A stretch of DNA of 5,588 nucleotides from Prolixibacteraceae bacterium (lineage in GTDB: Bacteria > Bacteroidota > Bacteroidia > Bacteroidales > Prolixibacteraceae), in contig JAEUSS010000189.1 in assembly GCA_016788685.1 (NCBI GenBank), positions 1 through 5,588 of the forward strand, read 5' to 3'. A model generated the notes under the pieces. The model saw only the letters and a program-made list of their open reading frames with translations, made no database searches and had not been told where the DNA came from. Shown piece after piece: positions 1 through 5,588 of this stretch (the stretch's first letter is position 1; every line of letters starts with the position of its first letter). The position numbers were made by a program, and so were the translations under genes.

Positions 1-1
1 C

Positions 2-628
2 CACCTGTTGCCTTCTCTTGACCTGAGAAACATTCCAAACAAAGCTTTTCCGCTTCATCTCAGGCTCGGATATTACGCGCTGATTCCCCTGCTGATCATG
101 GGCTTTTCGGGATTGATCTGGTCATATCCGTCCTATTACAAAGGTCTTGAAAAGCTATTGGGGGATAAACTTGGGAAACAACGCTTCGACAAACCCATTG
201 AATTGCCGATCCGTCCCGACAGCCTGACAGCGTACCGGGTTCCGATCGCCAATCTGATCCACACCGTTGATTCGGCCTTGACTTATCCGGCAAAAATTTA
301 CCGGATTGATTTTTCGGAAGATGCCAGCCATTCGGTCATGATCAGGAAAAAATCGGCTGCTTTTTTTGCCTATGACGCAGCAGACAAAATTCAACTCAAT
401 CCGTATTCAGGAGAAATTATTGAAATTGACCGTTTTAAAGACTGGAGTTTCAGCTCTAAAATCGCTGCCCTGATCCGGACGTTACATGTCGGTTCGTTCA
501 TCGGGTTTACCTCGAAACTGATTTATTTCCTTGCTGCTCTGGTAGCCACCAGCCTTCCGGTTACAGGCCTGATCATCTGGACAAAAAAAATCAAACAGAA
601 ACGCCAGTTCAGACAACGGATGAAGTAG
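2..628 (+). CDS. PepSY-associated transmembrane protein, C-terminal part (cut by left edge)
   Basis: The reading frame is open to the left edge (codons from base 2 read HLLPSLDLRN), so this is the last 208 residues of a longer protein; the TTG at base 8 is not a credible start. Two hydrophobic helices are visible in fragment numbering: about 22-42 (YYALIPLLIMGFSGLIW) and about 170-193 (LIYFLAALVATSLPVTGLII), the latter followed by a basic tail rich in Lys, Arg and Gln. Between them lies a roughly 125-residue extracytoplasmic region ending in a PepSY-like stretch (QLNPYSGEIIEIDRFKDW) and the family-typical LHVGSFIG just before the last helix. This order matches the C-terminal half of PepSY_TM inner-membrane proteins. 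Relatives are often found beside TonB-dependent siderophore receptors and are thought to act in iron uptake or reduction, but no receptor is visible here, so that role is inference. The N-terminal helices are outside the window. Confidence 0.8.
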   Translation, partial: HLLPSLDLRNIPNKAFPLHLRLGYYALIPLLIMGFSGLIWSYPSYYKGLEKLLGDKLGKQRFDKPIELPIRPDSLTAYRVPIANLIHTVDSALTYPAKIYRIDFSEDASHSVMIRKKSAAFFAYDAADKIQLNPYSGEIIEIDRFKDWSFSSKIAALIRTLHVGSFIGFTSKLIYFLAALVATSLPVTGLIIWTKKIKQKRQFRQRMK

Positions 629-720
629 AGCCGCACCGACCAGACAAAAAAACAGGATAAACAGGCTATCAAAAGGAAAGATTCGTTTATTTTACAGGAA
701 CTAATCAACTGAAAAAACTG

Positions 721-3300
721 ATGAAACGCGTTTCTCTACTTTTGTCATGCCTGTTCATTGTCGTAATTGGCTTCGCCCAACCTATTGATCCTTCTCTGTA
801 TTCTGCCCCGATAAAAGTGGCCTGCATTGGCAACAGCATCACCAAAGGCTCTACCATTCCCGACCGACCCCGAGACTCGTACCCCTCGCAACTCGGACGG
901 ATGTTAGGCGAAAAATGGGTGGTCCGAAACTTTGGAGTTGGCGGCCGTACCATGCTGAAAAAGGGCGATTTCCCCTACTGGAATGAAGAAGCATATGTTC
1001 AGGCCAAAGCATTTTTGCCCGATGTGGTCATCATCAAACTGGGAACGAACGACACCAAACCCCAGAACTGGAAGTATTCTGATGAATTTTTGGCTGATTA
1101 CCGGGCAATGGTCCGGGAGCTGAAAGCACTTCCCTCGCATCCGAAGATTTACCTCTGCAAACCGGTGCCGGCTTATGCCAATGCCCAATTTAAAATCAAC
1201 GATTCAATTATCGTCCATGGGGTAATTCCGGCGGTCGAGAAACTGGCAAAAGAAGAAAACCTCCCGGTAATCGATCTGTTCAGTGCCCTCTCCGGAAAAG
1301 AATCACTTTTCCCGGATAAGATTCACCCCAATGCCGAAGGCGCCGGACTGATGGCCAAAACCATCTGTAAAACGCTGACCGGAAACAACGGTGATTTGGT
1401 TCCGGCACAATATCCGGGAACCAAATCAGCCTGGCACGGATTTACCCGCTATGATTTTCATCTCGAACTCAGGAACGCACACATTATCGTTCCTGATAAA
1501 GCCGCTCCCGGGAAACCGTGGGTCTGGCGCGCACGCTTTCCTGAATGGCATTATCAGATGGACAGTATACTCGTCCGCAAAGGATTTCACGTGGTTTATG
1601 TCAATACCGACGGCATGTTTGGCTCACCTAAAGCCATGAATATCTGGAATGATTTTTACAAATACCTGACCGAACAATACGGGCTCAACCCCAAAGTGGC
1701 ACTGGAAGGCGTGAGCCGGGGCGGATTATTCGTATTCAATTTTGCCAAACGCTGGCCCGAACGGGTAAGCTGCATTTATACCGAAGCGCCGGTTTGCGAT
1801 TTTAAAAGCTGGCCGGGCGGAAAAGGTTCCGGCGATGGCGATCCCGCTTCGTGGAAACAACTTCAGGAAGCGTACGGCTTTGCCAGCGAAACGGAAGCGC
1901 TGAAATACGCCGGCAACCCGATCGACAATCTGGGAAAACTGGCAGCAGCCAAAGTCCCGCTCTTCTTTTCCGTCGGTCTGCATGACAGCATTGTTCCTCC
2001 GGAAGAAAATGCTTATATCCTGGCCAACAAATACATTCGTTTGGGCGGGGCGGCAACGGTTTATCCCAATACGCTGGGCAAACAAACCTTGAAAGGACAT
2101 CATTTCCCGATTGAAAACCTGAAAGCCGGAGTTGATTTTATCCGGAACAGTTATCCGGAAATAAATCCCAGGCTGAATAGCCGGAATTACCATACCCTCC
2201 GGAGTAAACTGCACAATGCGCAAATGGTTTTCGAGCGCGAGAAAAAAGGGCGGGTCGCATTTCTGGGTGGCTCCATCACTGCCAACAGCGGATGGCGCGA
2301 CAGCATTTGCGCCTACTTGCAGCAACGTTTTCCCGATACCCGATTCGAATTTATTGCCGCCGGAATTCCTTCTTTTGGCAGCACTCCCGGAGCCTTCCGT
2401 TTCGAACGCGATGTGCTTAAAAACGGAAAAGTTGACCTGCTTTTTGAAGAAGCTGCAGTAAACGACCGGGTCAACGGGACTGATGACCGGGCGCAAATCT
2501 GCGGAATGGAAGGAATTGTTCGTCATGCCCGCGAAGCAAATCCGGCGACGGACATCGTCATCATGCATTTTGCCGATCCGGAAAAAATAGCCGAATACCG
2601 TCACGGAATTACTCCTCCGGAAATACAGAACCATGAAAAGGTAGCAGCGCATTATGGTGTTTCAACCATCAACCTGGCCAAAGAAGTAACAGACCGGATT
2701 GACAACGGCGAATTCAGTTGGGAAAACGATTTCAAAAACCTCCATCCCTCTCCGTTTGGCCAGCACATTTACTACCAATCGATGAAAACCTTTCTGGGAA
2801 CCTGCTGGAGCGGTTTTGTGGCAGAAGATGATAAGCTGACAGCCTATCCGCTTCCCGAAAAACTTGACGAGGCCTGTTACAACCACGGAACATTGATACC
2901 GGCAATCCTGGTAAAACAAACCAAGGGCTGGACTGTAGAAAAAATATGGAGCCCCGACAGCAAAGCCGGAACGCGCGCCGATTTCGCCCAAGTGCCGATG
3001 CTGATTGCCGAGGAACCGGGTGGAATTATCAAATTTGATTTTCGGGGAAATGCGATCGGGATTGCGGTTGCCTCCGGACCTGACGCCGGGAAGATTGAAT
3101 ACCGCATTGATAAAGGCAAATGGCAGAAACAGGATTTATTTACAAAATGGAGTTCATCGCTTCACTTGCCATGGTTTTATACGCTGGGACATGGCTTAAA
3201 AGAAGGGCGTCATTGTCTGGAGATACGGGTTTTACCCGAAAAGAACCCGCAGAGTAAAGGAACAGCCTGCAGGTTACGGTACTTTTATGTGAATGAATAG
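721..3300 (+). CDS. Secreted multidomain hydrolase: SGNH/GDSL + alpha/beta hydrolase + SGNH + C-terminal domain
   Basis: This 859-residue protein starts with a signal peptide (1-19, likely cleaved after GFA before Gln20), which fixes the ATG start. Module 1 (about 31-222) is an SGNH hydrolase: GNSIT with Ser39, VGG near Gly74, GTND with Asn110, and the D199-K-I-H202 dyad. Module 2 (about 226-480) is an alpha/beta hydrolase: GVSRG elbow with Ser332, probable acid Asp422 (GLHDS), and His460/His461 in GHHFP. Module 3 (about 490-695) is a second, different SGNH domain: GGSIT with Ser518, AAGIPS with Gly548, AAVND with Asn581, and His675 in NLHPSPFGQ, without the usual DxxH spacing. The end (about 700-859) is probably a beta-rich domain of unknown role. 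No T9SS-type C-terminal sorting domain is evident. Export and the esterase-like modules suggest removal of ester groups from polysaccharide; the substrate is unknown. The upstream gene ends 92 bp before the start, and no Shine-Dalgarno or convincing promoter is seen. Confidence 0.9.
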   Translation: MKRVSLLLSCLFIVVIGFAQPIDPSLYSAPIKVACIGNSITKGSTIPDRPRDSYPSQLGRMLGEKWVVRNFGVGGRTMLKKGDFPYWNEEAYVQAKAFLPDVVIIKLGTNDTKPQNWKYSDEFLADYRAMVRELKALPSHPKIYLCKPVPAYANAQFKINDSIIVHGVIPAVEKLAKEENLPVIDLFSALSGKESLFPDKIHPNAEGAGLMAKTICKTLTGNNGDLVPAQYPGTKSAWHGFTRYDFHLELRNAHIIVPDKAAPGKPWVWRARFPEWHYQMDSILVRKGFHVVYVNTDGMFGSPKAMNIWNDFYKYLTEQYGLNPKVALEGVSRGGLFVFNFAKRWPERVSCIYTEAPVCDFKSWPGGKGSGDGDPASWKQLQEAYGFASETEALKYAGNPIDNLGKLAAAKVPLFFSVGLHDSIVPPEENAYILANKYIRLGGAATVYPNTLGKQTLKGHHFPIENLKAGVDFIRNSYPEINPRLNSRNYHTLRSKLHNAQMVFEREKKGRVAFLGGSITANSGWRDSICAYLQQRFPDTRFEFIAAGIPSFGSTPGAFRFERDVLKNGKVDLLFEEAAVNDRVNGTDDRAQICGMEGIVRHAREANPATDIVIMHFADPEKIAEYRHGITPPEIQNHEKVAAHYGVSTINLAKEVTDRIDNGEFSWENDFKNLHPSPFGQHIYYQSMKTFLGTCWSGFVAEDDKLTAYPLPEKLDEACYNHGTLIPAILVKQTKGWTVEKIWSPDSKAGTRADFAQVPMLIAEEPGGIIKFDFRGNAIGIAVASGPDAGKIEYRIDKGKWQKQDLFTKWSSSLHLPWFYTLGHGLKEGRHCLEIRVLPEKNPQSKGTACRLRYFYVNE

Positions 3301-3307
3301 CTATGAT

Positions 3308-3335
3308 GCAGAGGCACTGTTCATGGTGCCTCTGC
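3308..3335. terminator. Hairpin between convergent genes, possible bidirectional terminator
   Basis: A perfect 10-bp inverted repeat, GCAGAGGCAC (3308-3317) and GTGCCTCTGC (3326-3335), is separated by 8 bases; two G-T wobble pairs could shorten the loop to 4. It lies in the 44-bp gap between the stop codons of the secreted hydrolase (+) and the isochorismatase-like gene (-), where a shared terminator is expected. No clean U-tract follows on either strand, only a loosely T-rich stretch (CTATTTTA) on the + side. The position and GC-rich stem support a terminator or 3'-end-stabilising role, but termination efficiency cannot be judged. Confidence 0.65.
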
Positions 3336-3344
3336 TCTATGCTG

Positions 3345-3887
3345 CTATTTTACCAGTTTCGAAATTTCTTTGAATCCGGAAGCTCCGGCGCTGCGTGTCA
3401 GCTCAAACAAAACCGATTCCATCGAAGTCATCAGGATTCCTTCGTAACGGAACCGCTCTGCCGCCAAATCCATGTTGTCGAATGAACGCGACGAAACACA
3501 ATCGAACACCACTACCGGATTATATCCGGCCTCCTTCAGGTCGATAGCTGTTTGAAGCACACACACATGCGATTCGATTCCGCAAAGAATCACATTTTTC
3601 TTCCCCGAAAGAGCCAGTTTTTCGGCCACCACAGCCTCTTCGAAGCAACTAAAATCTTTTTTCTCGATGTACTGAAAATCGGTAATTACCGATTTAATTT
3701 CGTCAATCGTTTCACCCAGACCTTTGGTATACTGTTGTGTCACCAGCAAGGGCAATCCCAATATTTGCAGTCCCCGGATCAGTTTACTGCAGTTTTCAAC
3801 CAACAGCTCGCTTTCCTCCATCACCGGAACCAAACGTTCCTGCAGGTCAATCACCAATCCAATGGTATTTTCTCTTAAAATGCGCAT
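3345..3887 (-). CDS. Isochorismatase-family cysteine hydrolase
   Basis: This 180-residue protein has the length and triad of the single-domain isochorismatase-like/nicotinamidase-like hydrolase superfamily. The triad is Asp14 in VIDLQERL, Lys76 in EKKDFSCF and the nucleophile Cys109 in GIESHVCVLQTA. The next conserved stretch (VVVFDCVSSRS, then RYEGILMTSMESVLFEL) is the usual second half of the fold. Such enzymes hydrolyse small amides or related bonds in the cytoplasm. The closest look is to ISOC/YcaC-like hydrolases of unknown substrate rather than to pyrazinamidase/nicotinamidase, since I do not see the PncA-type metal-binding Asp/His cluster. Start: ATG at 3887, with no Shine-Dalgarno. 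It lies 101 bp downstream of the SIS isomerase gene on the same strand, so co-transcription is possible. A weak -7-like sequence (TAATATTG, 3901-3908 on this strand) has no -33 partner. True isochorismate activity is unlikely because no siderophore or menaquinone genes are nearby. Confidence 0.88.
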   Translation of the reverse strand: MRILRENTIGLVIDLQERLVPVMEESELLVENCSKLIRGLQILGLPLLVTQQYTKGLGETIDEIKSVITDFQYIEKKDFSCFEEAVVAEKLALSGKKNVILCGIESHVCVLQTAIDLKEAGYNPVVVFDCVSSRSFDNMDLAAERFRYEGILMTSMESVLFELTRSAGASGFKEISKLVK

Positions 3888-3988
3888 ATCTATGTAGTTT
3901 CAATATTATCAGTTTCAGGCTATTCCTGCCGCGGGTCGCGAAACATTCATTTTAAAAAATCATTCATAACCCGCAACGTCCGAACGAT

Positions 3989-4600
3989 TTATTTACCCAG
4001 CCGGGCCTGTTCGCGTGATTTGCTGCCCAGGTAACCACCATGGTGGCGCTTGGCATATTCCTCATTGTTAAATCCGATCCTTTTCATCAGCATCACAACC
4101 AGCACATCGCCAATAACTGTCATAACCGTAGTCGAGGTACTCGGGGTCAACCCCAAAATACATACTTCTTTCGGATTGCCCGTTTCGAGGCAAACATCGG
4201 CCAACTGCGCCAGTTGCGACTCTTTGTTGCTGGTAATCACGATCAGCGGCAAATCTTTGTGCAGATTTCCGGCCAACTCAACCAGCTCCAGGATTTCGCG
4301 TGTTTTTCCTGAATTAGAGATGAGCAGCAGCACGTCATTCGGCTGAACAACCCCTAAATCGCCATGTTGTGCATCGCTTGGATGTAAAAATACGGCAGGT
4401 GTTCCGGTAGAACTGAAAGTCGTTGCAATATTCAACGCTATTTGTCCGGCTTTTCCCATTCCCGAGGCCACCAATTTGCCTTTCAGCTTATGGACACGCT
4501 CCTCAATGATTTCAATTGCCCTTTCAAATGAGGCATTCACCGGAATATTCAGGATAGCATCAGCTTCCTGTTGTAACACTTGTCTGATTTCTTCAAGCAT
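3989..4600 (-). CDS. SIS-domain sugar-phosphate isomerase, KpsF/GutQ/KdsD type, without CBS domains (probable arabinose 5-phosphate isomerase)
   Basis: This 203-residue protein is a single SIS (sugar isomerase) domain. Visible landmarks match KpsF/GutQ arabinose 5-phosphate isomerases: GMGKAG with Lys50, HPSDAQHGDLG (73-83), the phosphate-binding SNSGKTRE (95-102), KEVCILGLTPSTSTT (144-158, with Glu145) and RHHGGYLG (185-192, with His186). By alignment from memory, Lys50, Glu102, Glu145 and His186 correspond to the four catalytic residues of E. coli KdsD. The family interconverts ribulose 5-phosphate and arabinose 5-phosphate, the first step to Kdo in lipopolysaccharide. Full-length KdsD is about 325 residues with two C-terminal CBS domains; here the protein ends right after the SIS domain with a normal stop, so it is a natural short form, not a broken gene. 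The usual HPGG is HHGG here. The start ATG at 4600 has no Shine-Dalgarno; a promoter match lies just upstream. A related SIS enzyme with another sugar substrate remains possible. Confidence 0.87.
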   Translation of the reverse strand: MLEEIRQVLQQEADAILNIPVNASFERAIEIIEERVHKLKGKLVASGMGKAGQIALNIATTFSSTGTPAVFLHPSDAQHGDLGVVQPNDVLLLISNSGKTREILELVELAGNLHKDLPLIVITSNKESQLAQLADVCLETGNPKEVCILGLTPSTSTTVMTVIGDVLVVMLMKRIGFNNEEYAKRHHGGYLGSKSREQARLGK

Positions 4601-4819
4601 GGAGTTTGTTTTTATGCGTTGGCAAAATTATTCTAAAAATTCAAAACCCGGACAACGATTGGTGGCTATTCTTTCCAAAATGACAAAGTTTTTAAGCAAC
4701 AATCTCTGTAAACAAGTGTTAATATGTTTTTAAAATACAATTTTATCATTTCTGATGTGTATATAAATCCGCATATTTAGATGTGTTAAAAACCAGATAC
4801 TAACCATTAATTACGATTT
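4601..4819. other. AT-rich divergent intergenic region between the SIS isomerase gene and sucC
   Basis: These 219 bases separate two divergently transcribed genes and should carry both promoters. The minus-strand promoter match is given separately. For sucC I find no full TAnnTTTG match with a -33 partner; the nearest is TATGTTTT at 4723-4730. Two short direct repeats lie closer to sucC: GATGTGT at 4754-4760 and 4780-4786 (26 bases start to start), and GTGTTAA at 4716-4722 and 4783-4789. No coding frame, tRNA or strong hairpin is evident. Confidence 0.6.
4623..4655 (-). promoter_or_regulatory. Probable Bacteroidota-type promoter for the SIS isomerase gene
   Basis: On the minus strand TAATTTTG (4623-4630) matches the Bacteroidota -7 consensus TAnnTTTG exactly. 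A TTG (4653-4655) lies 22 bases upstream, within the spacing reported for the -33 element. Transcription would start near 4616, leaving a leader of about 15 bases before the ATG at 4600. This is a sequence match only, in AT-rich DNA where chance matches are fairly common. Confidence 0.45.
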
Positions 4820-5588
4820 ATGAAAATTCATGAATATCAAGCCAGACAAATTTTCAGGGATTTTGGCATTCCTGTACCCGACAGTGTGTTGTGTTACACC
4901 GTGAGCGAAGCTGAAAAAGCAGCCCGCGACATGAACCGGATGGTGGTCGTTAAAGCCCAGGTTTTAGCCGGAGGACGCGGAAAAGCGGGAGGCGTTAAAC
5001 TGGCCCGGTCGGTTGAAGATGCCGTCATCGCAGCCAAACAGATTTTGGGAATGGACATCAAAGGCTACACGGTCGAAAAAGTGCTGGTTGCCGATGCCGT
5101 TGACATTTCAAAAGAATTTTACGTCGGACTGATCAACGACCGTAACACAAAAACTGTTACCCTGATGGCCAGCGCCGAAGGTGGTGTTGAAATTGAAGAA
5201 GTAGCCAAAGATTCGCCGGAAAAAATCATTAAATTCCCGATCAACCCGCTGACCGGTTTATTGGATTATCAGGCCAGAAACGTTGCTCTGGAACTCTTCG
5301 GCGACATCAAGCTGGCCCAGAAAGCAGCATCAATTTTCACCAAACTATACAAACTGTACATCGAAACTGATGCTACACTCGCTGAAATTAATCCCCTGGT
5401 ACTCACTCCTGACAACGACATTCTGGCCATCGACGGCAAAATGAATTTTGACGACAACGCACTTTTCCGCCAACCCAAAATATTGGCTATGCGCGAACCC
5501 GATGAAGCAGAACAACAGGAAATTGCCGCAAATGAAAAAGGATTGTCTTACATCAAACTGGATGGAAACATTGGTTGTATGGTGAATG
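4820..5588 (+). CDS. sucC: Succinyl-CoA synthetase (ADP-forming) beta subunit, N-terminal part (cut by right edge)
   Basis: The frame opens at ATG 4820 (MKIHEYQARQIF) and stays open to the right edge, giving 256 of about 385-390 expected residues. It follows SucC along its whole visible length: the ATP-grasp start HEYQA, the nucleotide-binding VVVKAQVLAGGRGKAGGVK (42-60), MASAEGGVEIEEVA (116-129), INPLTGLLDYQAR (141-153), EINPLV with the metal ligand Asn191, DGK with Asp205, NALFRQP (213-219) and, at the edge, LDGNIGCMVN. With the alpha subunit SucD, not visible here, it couples succinyl-CoA cleavage to ATP or GTP formation in the TCA cycle in the cytoplasm. The last base in the window is the first base of codon 257. 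No Shine-Dalgarno precedes the start, as expected for this phylum. The C-terminal CoA-ligase domain lies outside the window. Confidence 0.96.
   Translation, partial: MKIHEYQARQIFRDFGIPVPDSVLCYTVSEAEKAARDMNRMVVVKAQVLAGGRGKAGGVKLARSVEDAVIAAKQILGMDIKGYTVEKVLVADAVDISKEFYVGLINDRNTKTVTLMASAEGGVEIEEVAKDSPEKIIKFPINPLTGLLDYQARNVALELFGDIKLAQKAASIFTKLYKLYIETDATLAEINPLVLTPDNDILAIDGKMNFDDNALFRQPKILAMREPDEAEQQEIAANEKGLSYIKLDGNIGCMVN

Noticed and set aside
8..10. TTG as a start codon for the PepSY-type protein
   Set aside because: The frame is open upstream to the window edge, and the family has N-terminal helices that are missing here, so the gene is truncated by the window.
686..697. TATTTTAC as a -7 element for the secreted hydrolase gene
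   Set aside because: It departs from TAnnTTTG at the last two positions and has no TTG at the right distance upstream.
748..750. Cys10 of the secreted hydrolase as a lipoprotein cysteine
   Set aside because: It sits only ten residues in, and the hydrophobic stretch continues to residue 18. A signal peptidase I site after GFA fits better.
1726..2652. 308-codon open frame on the minus strand inside the secreted hydrolase gene
   Set aside because: It lies wholly antisense to a well-supported gene with clear catalytic motifs. Its translation shows no recognisable domain, and it is most simply a by-product of the codon use on the + strand.
3303..3485. 60-codon + strand frame after the secreted hydrolase
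   Set aside because: It runs through the hairpin and antisense into the isochorismatase-like gene, and its translation has no recognisable features.
4040..4346. Open frames of 90 and 98 codons on the + strand within the SIS isomerase gene
   Set aside because: They are antisense to a clear SIS-domain gene and have no recognisable domain.

Overview
The window looks like ordinary chromosomal DNA from a member of the Bacteroidota, probably an environmental, polysaccharide-using Marinilabiliales/Prolixibacteraceae-type lineage; the rank is inferred. The support is: no Shine-Dalgarno sequences before the starts, a good match to the Bacteroidota promoter consensus (TTG ... TAnnTTTG) upstream of the SIS-domain gene, a signal peptide ending in the 'FAQ' style common in this phylum, and the overall look of the proteins. 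Base composition is moderate and no mobile element, tRNA, rRNA or CRISPR array is visible.

Layout from left to right: (1) 2-628 (+), the C-terminal part of a PepSY-associated transmembrane protein, cut by the left edge. (2) 721-3300 (+), a secreted 859-residue protein that joins an SGNH/GDSL hydrolase, an alpha/beta hydrolase, a second SGNH hydrolase of a different subfamily, and a C-terminal probably beta-rich domain. (3) A perfect 10-bp hairpin in the 44-bp gap between two convergent genes. (4) 3345-3887 (-), an isochorismatase-like cysteine hydrolase. (5) 3989-4600 (-), a SIS-domain sugar-phosphate isomerase of the KpsF/GutQ/KdsD type without CBS domains. (6) A 219-bp AT-rich divergent promoter region. 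(7) 4820-5588 (+), the N-terminal two thirds of succinyl-CoA synthetase beta subunit (sucC), cut by the right edge.

The genes do not form one pathway. SucC is core TCA-cycle metabolism, and the SIS isomerase probably supplies arabinose 5-phosphate for Kdo/lipopolysaccharide. The isochorismatase-like enzyme has no evident pathway here. The PepSY protein suggests an inner-membrane role, often linked to iron uptake in this family. The secreted multi-hydrolase is the unusual item: three apparent esterase/hydrolase active sites in one exported chain suggest removal of acetyl or other ester groups from complex carbohydrate, although the sequence does not show the substrate. I see no defence system, mobile island or clearly new multi-gene system. 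The best lead is the three-module hydrolase and the altered block V motif of its second SGNH domain.
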